Source: Acinetobacter boissieri (GTDB taxonomy: Bacteria; Pseudomonadota; Gammaproteobacteria; Pseudomonadales; Moraxellaceae). From it: a stretch of DNA of 64,000 bases. Positions 40,579 through 49,672 of this stretch are shown piece after piece. The stretch is taken from NCBI RefSeq assembly GCF_900096955.1, contig NZ_FMYL01000002.1, positions 124,001-188,000 of the forward strand. Direction: 5' to 3'. The position numbers and the translations under genes were made by a program. Position 1 is the first letter of the stretch; every line of letters begins with the position of its first letter. A model generated the notes under the pieces. The model did not search any database. It had not been told where the DNA came from and saw nothing but the letters and a program-made list of their open reading frames with translations.

Positions 40579-41598
40579 ATGTCTGATTGGCCACCAAAAC
40601 CTAACAATTCTGGACCCCAAGAAGCAAACCAAAATAAGAGTAACGAGTGGAAGTTGTTGGAAGAGATTGTACTCTCATCTGTACAAGAACAGCGCCGTGC
40701 AAGACGTTGGGGGATATTTTTCAAAATCCTTTCTTTTGTGATCACACTCATTGTACTCCTTGGTTTATTTAGAGGGTGTTCAGTCAGTCCAAGTGATACT
40801 GAAAAAGCATCAAATGTGAGTCACTTGGGTATTGTCGATATTAACGGAACCATTAGTGCCAGTAGTAAAGATGTAAATAGTGAAGACACAATTAAAGCAT
40901 TAAGAAAAGCATTTGAAGCTAAAAATAGTAAAGCGATTGTATTAAATATTAACTCGCCGGGTGGTTCTCCTGTAGAGTCAGATAATATTTGGCAAGAAAT
41001 TAGATATCTAGAGAAAAAGTATCCAGAAAAGAAAGTATATGCTGTTATTGGTGATATAGGCGCATCGGGTGCTTATTATATTGCATCAGCAGCCAATGAA
41101 ATTTGGGTTAATCCATCAAGTTTAGTTGGTTCGATTGGTGTGATTATGCCGAATTATGGTGTGAGTGGTTTAGCACAAAAGCTGGGTGTTGAAGACCGAA
41201 CTATGACTTCTGGTGAAAATAAAGATATTTTAAGCATGACTAAGCCGATTAATGCATTTCAAAAAGAGCATGTTCAATCTGTTTTAGACAATGTACATCA
41301 ACACTTTATTGATGCAGTAAAACAGGGTCGAGGTGATCGTTTAAAAAATGCAGATCCAAAGATTTTCTCAGGATTATTTTGGACTGGTGAGCAAGCGATT
41401 CATTTAGGTCTAGCAGATCAAGCTGGTAATGTGACAACGCTTATGCGTAAACTTGATCTAGATAAAAGCGTCAATTATACCGTAGAGTATAGTCCATTAG
41501 AGTCTGTACTTGGAAAAATGGGTGCTGAAATGGGGCAGGGTTTTGGTGAGTCTGTACGGCAGAAAATAGGTGCAGAGCAAAACATTGAGCTTAAATAA
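40579..41598 (+). CDS. sppA: signal peptide peptidase, S49 family
   Basis: A 339-residue inner-membrane protease that digests cleaved signal peptides. There is one N-terminal anchor (about 46-66), then the S49 domain. The nucleophile is Ser163 (GDIGASGAYYIA) and the general base Lys215 (SGENKDIL), 52 residues apart, as in the short Bacillus-type SppA. The short size, about half of E. coli SppA, marks the single-domain form (SohB-like class). Confidence 0.93.
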   Translation: MSDWPPKPNNSGPQEANQNKSNEWKLLEEIVLSSVQEQRRARRWGIFFKILSFVITLIVLLGLFRGCSVSPSDTEKASNVSHLGIVDINGTISASSKDVNSEDTIKALRKAFEAKNSKAIVLNINSPGGSPVESDNIWQEIRYLEKKYPEKKVYAVIGDIGASGAYYIASAANEIWVNPSSLVGSIGVIMPNYGVSGLAQKLGVEDRTMTSGENKDILSMTKPINAFQKEHVQSVLDNVHQHFIDAVKQGRGDRLKNADPKIFSGLFWTGEQAIHLGLADQAGNVTTLMRKLDLDKSVNYTVEYSPLESVLGKMGAEMGQGFGESVRQKIGAEQNIELK

Positions 41599-41604
41599 AT
41601 AGAT

Positions 41605-41634
41605 AAAAAGCGCATCATTTGATGCGCTTTTTTT
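41605..41634. terminator. bidirectional terminator between sppA and purN
   Basis: AAAAAGCGCATCA/TGATGCGCTTTTT with a 2-nt loop and T tracts on both strands. Confidence 0.9.
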
Positions 41635-42265
41635 ATGGCTTTTCGTGTATTTGAATCGGATGTGTTAACTGCTGTTGTTTGAGTTGAATTTCACCTTGAG
41701 ACCTATACACAAGGTCTTGAGAACAAATCCATTCGACAACCATAGGATAAACCACATGTTCAAGTTGATGTACACGCTCCGCTAAGCTATTTTGGGTGTC
41801 ATTTGCATGAACGTTTAAAACACCTTGTGCTAACGCTTGCCCTGAATCAAGTTGCGCTGTCACAAAATGAACAGTACAGCCATGTTGTGTATCACCTGAT
41901 TCGAGCACTTTGACATGGGTGTGCATACCTTTGTGTTTTGGTAGTAGAGAAGGGTGAATGTTTAACATTTTTCCTTCCCACTGTTCAACAAAGGTTGGGC
42001 TTAAAATACGCATAAACCCTGCAAGGACAACCAGATCGACATTCCATGCGAGTAGTTGAGCATGAACAGCTTGATCAAATGCATCGCGACTTACATAGTT
42101 CTGATGTTCAATGGTCTGTGTTGCAATGCCGACTGCATGTGCTCGTTGTAGCGCATACGCAGTCGGTTTATTTGACAGTACACCGACAATTTGACCTGAT
42201 AAGTTTGCATCAAGTAGTGCTTGTAGGTTACTGCCATGCCCTGAAACCAGTACAGCAATTCTCAT
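41633..42265 (-). CDS. purN: phosphoribosylglycinamide formyltransferase 1
   Basis: Third step of purine synthesis, transferring formyl from 10-formyl-THF to GAR. 210 residues with VSGHGSNLQALLDA at the start, the catalytic Asn/His in IHPSLLPKHKG and the VTAQLDSGQALAQ block. It starts at the last base of the purM stop (TAATG), so the two are translationally coupled. The C-terminal 25 residues are a little longer than in E. coli. Confidence 0.96.
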   Translation of the reverse strand: MRIAVLVSGHGSNLQALLDANLSGQIVGVLSNKPTAYALQRAHAVGIATQTIEHQNYVSRDAFDQAVHAQLLAWNVDLVVLAGFMRILSPTFVEQWEGKMLNIHPSLLPKHKGMHTHVKVLESGDTQHGCTVHFVTAQLDSGQALAQGVLNVHANDTQNSLAERVHQLEHVVYPMVVEWICSQDLVYRSQGEIQLKQQQLTHPIQIHEKP

Positions 42266-43335
42266 TAGTTGAAAATCACACGAATCTTTTCATCTGCACC
42301 TTCAATAGATGCTACATCTTCTTGAATATGACCAAGTTTCCATGCTTTTTCGCCTTGAGTTGTAAGAATCTCAATAGTTTTATCTGCATCATTTTGATCA
42401 ACAACAATTACCATACCTACACCACAGTTGAAAGTACGATACATTTCAAATTGTTCTACGTTACCTTCTTTTTGTAGAAGCTGGAACAATTCAGGCCATT
42501 GCCAAGATGCTTCATTAACAACAGCTTGAGCACCATTTGGTAAAACACGTGGTAAGTTTCCTGGTAAGCCACCACCTGTAATATGTGCCATAGCATGCAC
42601 TTGAACTTGTTTACATAGTTCGAGTACTGGTTTAACGTAAATACGAGTAGGTTCCATGACGACATCAGAGAGAATACGACCATCAATCTGTTGTGTTAAG
42701 TCTACATTTTTTACGTCTAAAATTTTACGCAGTAAAGAATAGCCGTTAGAATGTGCCCCAGATGACGCAACTGCAATCAGTACATCCCCAGATTTGACTT
42801 GAGTACCGTCAATAATTTTACTTTCTTCAACGACACCGACTGAAAATCCAGCAAGGTCATAGTCTTCGCCTTCATACATGCCTGGCATTTCGGCAGTTTC
42901 ACCACCAACCAAAGCACAACCTGCTAACTCGCAGCCTTTACCAATGCCAGTGACTACATCTGCAGCAACATCGACGTTTAAGTGACCTGTTGCATAATAG
43001 TCTAAGAAAAATAAAGGTTCAGCACCGCAGACTAGCAAATCATTCACACACATTGCCACGAGATCTTGACCAATGGTGTCATGTTTGTTGAGATTAAGCG
43101 CAAGGCGTAGTTTTGTACCTACACCATCTGTACCTGAAACTAGGACAGGTGATTCGTAACCTTTTGGTATTTTGCATAGTGCACCAAAACCACCAAGACC
43201 ACCCATGACTTCTGGGCGTGTGGTACGTTTTGCGACTGATTTAATGCGGCTGACGAGGGCATCACCTGCCTCAATGTCTACGCCTGCATCTTTGTAACTT
43301 AAACTGGTATTGGGATTAGAAGTCGAGTTGCTCAT
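42265..43335 (-). CDS. purM: phosphoribosylformylglycinamidine cyclo-ligase
   Basis: AIR synthetase, fifth step of purine synthesis, using the product of PurL from this window. 356 residues; the signatures are [41 protein letters not shown] and [18 protein letters not shown] lies nine bases before the ATG. Divergent from the AI-2E family gene across 133 bp. Confidence 0.97.
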   Translation of the reverse strand: MSNSTSNPNTSLSYKDAGVDIEAGDALVSRIKSVAKRTTRPEVMGGLGGFGALCKIPKGYESPVLVSGTDGVGTKLRLALNLNKHDTIGQDLVAMCVNDLLVCGAEPLFFLDYYATGHLNVDVAADVVTGIGKGCELAGCALVGGETAEMPGMYEGEDYDLAGFSVGVVEESKIIDGTQVKSGDVLIAVASSGAHSNGYSLLRKILDVKNVDLTQQIDGRILSDVVMEPTRIYVKPVLELCKQVQVHAMAHITGGGLPGNLPRVLPNGAQAVVNEASWQWPELFQLLQKEGNVEQFEMYRTFNCGVGMVIVVDQNDADKTIEILTTQGEKAWKLGHIQEDVASIEGADEKIRVIFN

Positions 43336-43468
43336 GTATAGAAGTCTCCGCTTTGCCGTGGCGATTATAACCTAATATACGAAACTGTTACGTTATTTAT
43401 CCAACAAAATGTTATCTTTAACTGAATTATCCTTATAAATCGTGAATAATTTTAATAGGCGAAGGGTC

Positions 43469-44659
43469 ATGATAGATCGTACATTGGGTAGAATTTTTTT
43501 TCTGATTGGCTTAGCACTACTGGCTTGGCTGCTTTTTATACTTAAACCTGTTGTTATTCCTTTTGTTGCAGCATTTTTTATTGCATATTTATTTAGCGGA
43601 CTGGTCAATAAGTTAACGCGTCTCGGTTCACCTCGTTGGTTATCAACGACACTGGTTTTCGTGGGTATTGGCATTGGTTTAGTGCTAGCAGTTTGGTATA
43701 TTATTCCATTGGCATGGAAGCAGATTGTTTATGCAAGAGACAGTATTCCTGGTGTGATTTATTGGGTCAATCACACGGCTTTACCTTGGATTACACATAC
43801 CTTTAAGTTAGAGCCAATGGCAATTAATGCCAATCAAATTACTGATACTTTAATGCAGTATATTCAAACCAATTATAGTGTAGACAGTATTCAGTCATTA
43901 TTATTACGTTTGGCACAATCTGGTTTAAATTTTATTCAGCTTGGCGGTACGGTTGTACTGATTCCGATTATTTCATTTTACTTTCTACTAGATTGGCCTC
44001 GCATGCTAAAACAAATGCATCGCTTAATTCCACGTCCATATGAAAAATTAACTTTACAAATTGTATCAGAGTGCCATGCGGTACTCCGCGCTTTTGTTAA
44101 AGGTCAATTTTTAGTCATGGTCTTGTTGGGTACAGTATATGCGGTCGGTCTACAGCTTATTGGTTTAGAAGTCGGGCTGATTATTGGTATGGTCGCAGGA
44201 CTTGCCAGTATTATTCCGTATCTTGGTTTTGCAGTCGGTATTATTTCTGCAGTCGCTGCTACATTTTTTCAATTTGGCCTAGATTGGACACAGTTACTTT
44301 TAGTGGGCGTGGTATTTATGATAGGGCAAGCCATAGAGGGATATATTTTACAACCCTTTTTATTAGGCGATAAAATAGGCTTATCGCCTGTTGCAGTTGT
44401 CTTTGCAGTATTGGCAGGTGCCCAACTTGGTGGTATTTTAGGAATGCTAATCGCATTACCTGTAGCCGCTGTTATTGTTGTTTTACTCAAACATATTCGT
44501 GATTTTTATGAAAATTCTAATTTGTATGGTGAACAGTACGGGTTAAATGATCTAGAGGATGCACAAACAGTAAAAGTACAGTCTGAGCATTTAGATGTAG
44601 ATATTCGTGTGAAAGCATCTGAGCAACCTAAGCAACGTGATGACCAAGATGAAAAATAG
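43469..44659 (+). CDS. AI-2E family transporter (PerM-like)
   Basis: A 396-residue membrane protein with two N-terminal helix pairs, a soluble middle (about 90-160) and a helix-rich C-terminal half with the family block QFLVMVLLGTVYAVGLQLIG and PYLGFAVG. Some relatives exchange Na+/H+ or release autoinducer-2, but function is not predictable. The ATG at 43469 has AAGGG six bases upstream and is preferred to the GTG at 43442. The gene is two bases from hda, so they are co-transcribed; this arrangement before hda recurs in gammaproteobacteria. Confidence 0.87.
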   Translation: MIDRTLGRIFFLIGLALLAWLLFILKPVVIPFVAAFFIAYLFSGLVNKLTRLGSPRWLSTTLVFVGIGIGLVLAVWYIIPLAWKQIVYARDSIPGVIYWVNHTALPWITHTFKLEPMAINANQITDTLMQYIQTNYSVDSIQSLLLRLAQSGLNFIQLGGTVVLIPIISFYFLLDWPRMLKQMHRLIPRPYEKLTLQIVSECHAVLRAFVKGQFLVMVLLGTVYAVGLQLIGLEVGLIIGMVAGLASIIPYLGFAVGIISAVAATFFQFGLDWTQLLLVGVVFMIGQAIEGYILQPFLLGDKIGLSPVAVVFAVLAGAQLGGILGMLIALPVAAVIVVLLKHIRDFYENSNLYGEQYGLNDLEDAQTVKVQSEHLDVDIRVKASEQPKQRDDQDEK

Positions 44660-44661
44660 TT

Positions 44662-45372
44662 ATGCGACAATTACAATTACAGATTGAACCACAATTAGAT
44701 GCTTGCATCAGTGACTTTTCTGGCCCAAGTTGGGCTGGGCTGGTTGATGTGATTCGTCAACTTCATAGTGGTTTAATTGACCGTCTTTATGTATATGGTG
44801 AAGCTGGTACGGGGAAGAGTCATTTACTCTCAGCTGTTTGTGATTTGTATTTAGAAACAGGTAGAACTGCCATACAGGTATCGCTATTAGAGCTATTAGA
44901 TGCACCTATAGAGGCTTTAAGTGCTTTGGAGCGTTATGATCTTGTTGCTTTAGATGATATTGAGGCGATTAGTGGTGTAATTGGTTGGCAAAAAGCCATT
45001 TTTCATTTAATTAATCATCATCATGAATTTAGTGGACAACTTATTTTTTCTTCGAGAGAAGCACCTATTTCGCTTAAATTGCAATTGCCAGACTTACAGT
45101 CACGTTTGACGCAAGCAGTGAGTGTACGATTACCTAATGGAAGTTTACATGCAGATCGTGTTGCTTTAGTTGATTCGGTACTTTCTCGCCGTGGTGTCAT
45201 GTTAGATCCACAAATTATCGACTATTTATTAGATTATGGCCCATATCAAACATCACTGTTATTGCAAATGTTAGACCGCTTAGAAAACGTATTACATGGT
45301 GAAAAAACCAAGCTTTCAACATCAACATTAAAACAAATATATGCATTGATTGATGAATATAAACAAGTCTAG
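44662..45372 (+). CDS. hda: DnaA regulatory inactivator Hda
   Basis: A 236-residue AAA+ protein that, bound to the sliding clamp, stimulates DnaA-ATP hydrolysis and so limits re-initiation. It shows the N-terminal clamp-binding QLQLQI segment (residues 3-8), Walker A GEAGTGKSH (46-54), Walker B LVALDDIEAI and the arginine finger region FSSREAP. It starts two bases after the upstream permease gene. Confidence 0.94.
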   Translation: MRQLQLQIEPQLDACISDFSGPSWAGLVDVIRQLHSGLIDRLYVYGEAGTGKSHLLSAVCDLYLETGRTAIQVSLLELLDAPIEALSALERYDLVALDDIEAISGVIGWQKAIFHLINHHHEFSGQLIFSSREAPISLKLQLPDLQSRLTQAVSVRLPNGSLHADRVALVDSVLSRRGVMLDPQIIDYLLDYGPYQTSLLLQMLDRLENVLHGEKTKLSTSTLKQIYALIDEYKQV

Positions 45373-45388
45373 AAAGTAGTATAGCTAG

Positions 45389-45790
45389 TTACGGTGTTGT
45401 CGGCATATATTTTTCAATATACTGCTGACGAATTTTTTCACGTTCTTCTTTGCTTTTGGCTTGTTCAATTTGGTATTGCAATTGTTTGCGTTGCTGGGTG
45501 TTCATGTGTTGCCATGCTAAGCGTAAACGTTGCTGTTCTTCTTCGGAAAGTTGTGTGAACCATTCCATTTTTTGCTGTAAAGCTGTACGCTGTTGTTCAG
45601 GAATATCTTTTAAGTTTTGATAGTGTTGGAGTAATACTTGCTGCTGAGATGTACTCAGTTCATTCCAGTTATCGTCATTGTTATTTAGACCAGAGGGTGT
45701 TGTATGTAATGAAAATGGCCAAAGACTTGCAAAACTCGTTTGCAAAAAAGCCACACTCACGATGGCAAGAGTGATTTTTTTAACTTCCAT
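45389..45790 (-). CDS. exported DUF3106-type protein
   Basis: A 133-residue protein with a signal peptide (about 1-21) and a charged, Gln-rich helical remainder containing repeated WxxLSxxQQxxL-like units (WNELSTSQQQVL, WFTQLSEEEQQRL, WQHMNTQQRKQL). That is the pattern of DUF3106, a family without known function. It is last in a three-gene operon after the sigma factor and anti-sigma-like genes and overlaps the latter by 11 bp. The ATG at 45790 is chosen; the frame is open to a TTG at 45811. Confidence 0.8.
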   Translation of the reverse strand: MEVKKITLAIVSVAFLQTSFASLWPFSLHTTPSGLNNNDDNWNELSTSQQQVLLQHYQNLKDIPEQQRTALQQKMEWFTQLSEEEQQRLRLAWQHMNTQQRKQLQYQIEQAKSKEEREKIRQQYIEKYMPTTP

Positions 45791-46109
45791 GACGTAAATT
45801 ATTCTCTCCAAAAACCATAACCATTTCTAGGTCCTCTACCATTTGAGGGGACAGCTTTTCAGTTGTAGCCATGGCTGTTTGAGTTGATTCATCTTTACTC
45901 ATAATATGAAAAATATTTGGTGCAATAATAATACTCGCAAGCACCGCAGCAAAAGCAAGACTGGTTATTTTCCAACCATTTCGTTGACGTTGCTTTTGAT
46001 CTCGAATGTCTTTAAGTACGTTGGAAATGACCTGTGGTGATTGTGGATGTTGTTTTGCTAAAGTATCTAATGTTTTAGTGATTTTTTGCTCAAATGGATT
46101 CTTATTCAT
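45780..46109 (-). CDS. anti-sigma-like single-pass membrane protein
   Basis: A 109-residue protein with a cytoplasmic basic N-terminal half (about 1-45), one membrane helix (about 47-64) and a short periplasmic tail with an LSPQMVEDLEMV segment. Position and topology suggest an anti-sigma factor, but no zinc or RseA motif is visible. Its ATG overlaps the sigma gene stop by 8 bp (coupled). Confidence 0.7.
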   Translation of the reverse strand: MNKNPFEQKITKTLDTLAKQHPQSPQVISNVLKDIRDQKQRQRNGWKITSLAFAAVLASIIIAPNIFHIMSKDESTQTAMATTEKLSPQMVEDLEMVMVFGENNLRHGS

Positions 46110-46746
46110 CTGTCATACCTTTGTTTTGATGATATGGACTCAAATAACTTAACATCTGCTGTAAAGCTTGTGTTGCACGGTAATAGTGAGTTTTTACACT
46201 TCCTTCACTACATTGCATAATCTCTGCTGTTGTTTTAGTACTAAAACCTTCCCATGCACGAAGCATAAACGCCTGCTGTTGGCGTATTGGCAGTTTATCA
46301 ATGGCTTCCTTGATCTCATTTATCGTCATATGTTGACTAAGGATCTCTGCAGGGTCAATGTGGTAATCATCTGCAATTTGCTCTTCGGGCGCATCATCTT
46401 CAAAGTCTAGGTTTTTCTTTTTAAATAGTGAAAATGGAATAGCTGATCTCTGTTCTTTTCTTTTCCAATCATAAAGCTTGTTATTTAAAATGGTATAAAA
46501 TAGGGCATACCACTCTTCGGTTGGTTTTTTTGAATATGCTTTGTAAAGTGAAATAAAAGCTTCTTGTACCAAATCCATGGCAATATCTGTGTTTTTCGTT
46601 GCGGACTCCATCATAATTAAAGCACGTCCGCTGACTTCGTGCATAAATGCACTTAGACGCTGTTCGCTACTTTTTGCAGATACATGCCGAAGATCTGCTT
46701 GCGTATTTGGGGGTACCAGATCCATGGATATTGATAATCCTACCAT
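46102..46746 (-). CDS. ECF-type RNA polymerase sigma factor
   Basis: A 214-residue sigma-70 family factor. Region 2 is seen in MDLVQEAFISLYKAYSKKP...YDWKRKE (about 57-95) and region 4 in IDKLPIRQQQAFMLRAWEGFSTKTTAEIM (about 140-170), with a typical helix-turn-helix SEGSVKTHYYRA. There is no region 3, as in group 4. It leads the operon with the membrane and DUF3106 genes, so it probably answers an envelope or periplasmic signal and may autoregulate. AAGGTAGGT precedes the ATG at 46746; a TTG one codon earlier is rejected. Confidence 0.88.
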   Translation of the reverse strand: MVGLSISMDLVPPNTQADLRHVSAKSSEQRLSAFMHEVSGRALIMMESATKNTDIAMDLVQEAFISLYKAYSKKPTEEWYALFYTILNNKLYDWKRKEQRSAIPFSLFKKKNLDFEDDAPEEQIADDYHIDPAEILSQHMTINEIKEAIDKLPIRQQQAFMLRAWEGFSTKTTAEIMQCSEGSVKTHYYRATQALQQMLSYLSPYHQNKGMTDE

Positions 46747-46854
46747 CAAATACCTACCTTAATTTAACCATTGCTTGTCTTATTAACGTACAATGGTTAA
46801 GTTCGGTTGACATTATAAATAATTTATTTGCTTAATGTCTTTGGCGTACAGCGA

Positions 46855-47631
46855 TTATGTACGTTGTCTGACCATCTCAAAAAAGCAAATTGAACCTGCA
46901 ATTGCAACATTGAGTGATTCTTGGCCACCGGGTTGTGGAATGGTTACAGCTTTTGCATGTGCCAATGCAAATTCAGATATGCCTTGACCTTCATTACCTA
47001 ATATCCAAACACAAGGGTTTTTGAGGTCTTGTTCGTATAGCGTATTGGCTTGATGAGAGTTTGTAGCATACACAGGAATTTCAAATTGCGGTAATACATT
47101 TGTTAAGTCTACACGCTCGAAACAACACAAAGAGAAGTGTGCACCCATGCCTGCACGAAGTACCCGTGGTGACCACAGTGAGGCCACAGCAGGTGTGCAC
47201 AGTATTTGCTTAATATTCGCCGCTGCCGCAGAGCGTAGTAATGTACCTACGTTACCAGGGTCTTGTACATCATCAAGAATTAAAGTATCAACGTTGTAAT
47301 TAATCGTTTGAGTATGTCTTGGAATATCAATCACCGCCAAGCAAGCGATGGTCGTACCAAGTGTACTTAAACTTTTATAGAGTACTTCGCTGATAATAAA
47401 GATATGTCCTGTATGTAGTTCTTGAATATCTTGTAAATCTGGATGCTTTAGTGCAGCTTCAGTGGTAAAAAAAGCATGAATTTTTTGTCCACTGTCTAGC
47501 CATGCAAGGCATGCATGTGTACTTTCTAAAACGGTTTGCTGTTGTTTTTTTCGGTATTGATTTTGCTCAATTAATGCACGTAAGTGTTTAATTTTAGGAT
47601 TATCTTTCGATTCTAGATAAATTATAGACAT
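46855..47631 (-). CDS. SpoU/TrmH-family RNA 2'-O-methyltransferase
   Basis: A 258-residue SPOUT-class enzyme. Motif 1 is LDDVQDPGNVGTLLRSAAA, motif 2 is ILGNEGQGIS and motif 3 is QESLNVAIAGSICFFEMVRQR, together making the knotted SAM site. The N-terminal part (KDNPKIKHLRALIEQNQYRKK) is the substrate-binding domain of the YsgA/RlmB-like group. The RNA target is not predictable. ATG at 47631; TTG at 47643 is possible. Confidence 0.9.
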   Translation of the reverse strand: MSIIYLESKDNPKIKHLRALIEQNQYRKKQQQTVLESTHACLAWLDSGQKIHAFFTTEAALKHPDLQDIQELHTGHIFIISEVLYKSLSTLGTTIACLAVIDIPRHTQTINYNVDTLILDDVQDPGNVGTLLRSAAAANIKQILCTPAVASLWSPRVLRAGMGAHFSLCCFERVDLTNVLPQFEIPVYATNSHQANTLYEQDLKNPCVWILGNEGQGISEFALAHAKAVTIPQPGGQESLNVAIAGSICFFEMVRQRT

Positions 47632-47695
47632 GTTAGTCGCCAAAAAAGTACAAAACTTAAGGTTTTGTACTAGATAGATAAAGGATTAAAGTGAA

Positions 47696-48667
47696 TTAAT
47701 GGTAGCTTGTTAAAAGCTCAATTTCATCTTTTGCACCTAAAATAACAGGAACACGTTGATGTAGGCCCGTTGGCTGAATGCTCATAATACGCTCACGCCC
47801 AGTTGTGGCATCACCACCGGCTTGTTCAATTAGCATACTCATCGGATTTGCTTCGTACATTAGACGTAAGCGGCCTGGTTTACCTGTGTTTTTTAAGTCA
47901 AAAGGGTACATGAAAATACCACCACGGCTAAGAATACGGTGTATGTCTCCAACCATACATGCGATCCAGCGCATATTAAAGTCTTTACCTCGAACACCTG
48001 TTTTACCATCGAGTAGTTCTGAAATATAACGCTGAACAGGCTTTTCCCAGTGTCTGTGATTTGATGAGTTGATCGCAAATTCTTGAGTCGTACGTGGAAT
48101 CGTTACATTTTCTTGGGTAAGTACAAAAGATTTTATGTCAATGTCATAAGTAAATAAGATAACGCCTGCACCAAAGGTCAAAGCAAGCATGGTTGATGGA
48201 CCATACATGACGTAACCTGCAGCTACTTGGCTTGTCCCAGGCTGCATGAAATCTTCGGCTTGAGTTACTTTATTTTTCGAAGGTAGTACAGAAAAAATAC
48301 TACCAACACACATGTTAATGTCGATATTGCTTGATCCATCAAGCGGGTCAAACAAAACTAAATATTCACCATTTTCTTGTGCAGGTAAGAATTCTTCAAG
48401 CTCTTCTGAAGCGAATCCACCAACGTGTGGGTGTTTTTGTAATGCGTTGATGAATTGTTCATTCGAAAAAATATCTAGATTTTTTTGTGTTTCACCTTGT
48501 ACATTTTCATGTTCAGCACTGCCTAAAATGCCTGCAATTGCCCCTTGTTGTAAATTGTAGTCAATAATATTACAGCATGTAGCAATTGCATTGATAACCT
48601 CAGCAAGTTCAGTTGGTATTCTCCCCATTTGTTGTTGTAAGTATTGGGACAAGGTGGTGTTCGACAT
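47696..48667 (-). CDS. fbp: class I fructose-1,6-bisphosphatase
   Basis: Gluconeogenic hydrolysis of fructose 1,6-bisphosphate. 323 residues; the metal site is FDPLDGSSNIDINMCVG, with NEQF...GGFASEE before it and RYIGSMV-type GKDFNMRWIACMVGDIHRIL and YEANPMSMLIEQAGGDAT toward the end. Acinetobacter lacks a standard glycolysis, so this enzyme matters for growth on organic acids (inference). Confidence 0.96.
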   Translation of the reverse strand: MSNTTLSQYLQQQMGRIPTELAEVINAIATCCNIIDYNLQQGAIAGILGSAEHENVQGETQKNLDIFSNEQFINALQKHPHVGGFASEELEEFLPAQENGEYLVLFDPLDGSSNIDINMCVGSIFSVLPSKNKVTQAEDFMQPGTSQVAAGYVMYGPSTMLALTFGAGVILFTYDIDIKSFVLTQENVTIPRTTQEFAINSSNHRHWEKPVQRYISELLDGKTGVRGKDFNMRWIACMVGDIHRILSRGGIFMYPFDLKNTGKPGRLRLMYEANPMSMLIEQAGGDATTGRERIMSIQPTGLHQRVPVILGAKDEIELLTSYH

Positions 48668-48851
48668 AACGAAAGGCTCCGAAAATTACAATTTTTTCTT
48701 AGCAAAATGGTGAGCTGGTGTTTTATAGATGAAACTTAATGGTGTAAAGGTTTCTAACGATGACTATGCATGTTTGTTCTATGAGTGCTTACAATTTGCT
48801 AAGAACGTGCTATGTTTATTATATAACAAGTTTGCCCGTAAGGTGGCACAG

Positions 48852-49079
48852 ATGACAACAAAAAAATTTGATGAAATGCCAACATCGACCGAATCTATAG
48901 ATATTAATGAAATATCTGAAGAATTAAGCAAGCAAGCTTGGGCTGATTATGAGATTAAGCCTGAATACAAGCGATACAATAAACATGATTTAATTGAATC
49001 ACTACAATCTTGCGAAAATATGACTGTAGCAATATTAGACACAAAAAAAGTGCTCTGTAAAAAGAGCACTTTTAAATAG
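48852..49079 (+). CDS. small unknown acidic protein
   Basis: A 75-residue protein from the ATG at 48852, with AAGGTGG five bases upstream; the frame is open to 48729 but the extra part has no such signal. It is acidic and soluble with no signal peptide, and contains EISEELSKQAWADYEIKPEY. I do not recognise it. The last 11 codons are encoded by the hairpin at 49051-49076, so its C-terminus (KKVLCKKSTFK) is terminator sequence read as protein. Confidence 0.6.
   Translation: MTTKKFDEMPTSTESIDINEISEELSKQAWADYEIKPEYKRYNKHDLIESLQSCENMTVAILDTKKVLCKKSTFK
49051..49076. terminator. terminator hairpin inside the 3' end of the small gene, facing pal
   Basis: AAAAGTGCTC/GAGCACTTTT with an 8-nt loop. It lies between the small plus-strand gene and the end of pal, and can serve both. 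Confidence 0.75.
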
Positions 49080-49082
49080 GTT

Positions 49083-49655
49083 TTATGGTACCAACAGTGG
49101 CGGTACAGCTTCGTAGTTAATTTCTACGCGGCGGTTTTCAGACCATGCTTCAGGTGTATGTGCAGGGTTTACTGGCATTTCTTTACCATAGCTAATGGAT
49201 TCAAGCTGACTTGTATTTACGCCAATAGAAACCAAATAGCTTTGTACTGCTTTGGCACGTCGCTCACCGAGTGCCATATTGTACTCACGAGTACCACGTT
49301 CATCGGTATGACCTGCGAGTGCAACGTGTGATGTAGGGTTTGCTTGTAAAAACTGTGCATGGGCTTGTAGGGTTTGATAATCTGTTTGAGAAATCGAACT
49401 ACTGTCATAGTCGAAATGTACCACACGGTTTGCTAAAAAGGCTTTATTTGCTGCCGTGACTCCTTTAGATGAAGCCCCTTTAAGATTCTTAGCATCTAAT
49501 GCAGCATCATCACTGAGTCCGTTGGTATTTACAGCTATGGGTGTTTGTGTTTCAGCCACGGGCATAGTTGTTTGTGTTACAGGTTTTCGTGCAGCACACC
49601 CTGTAAATAGGAGTGCTGACATTATGCAAGGTAAAACGAGGTACTTTTTATTCAT
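49083..49655 (-). CDS. pal: peptidoglycan-associated lipoprotein Pal
   Basis: A 190-residue outer-membrane lipoprotein with lipobox LLFTGC (modified Cys20), a spacer of about 60 residues and an OmpA-like peptidoglycan-binding domain (VHFDYDSSSISQTDYQTL, then GHTDERGTREYN and RRAKAVQSYLVS). It is the Tol-Pal partner at the outer membrane. It starts 17 bp after tolB. Confidence 0.96.
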   Translation of the reverse strand: MNKKYLVLPCIMSALLFTGCAARKPVTQTTMPVAETQTPIAVNTNGLSDDAALDAKNLKGASSKGVTAANKAFLANRVVHFDYDSSSISQTDYQTLQAHAQFLQANPTSHVALAGHTDERGTREYNMALGERRAKAVQSYLVSIGVNTSQLESISYGKEMPVNPAHTPEAWSENRRVEINYEAVPPLLVP

Positions 49656-49672
49656 TGGTGACTCCAGTCGTC

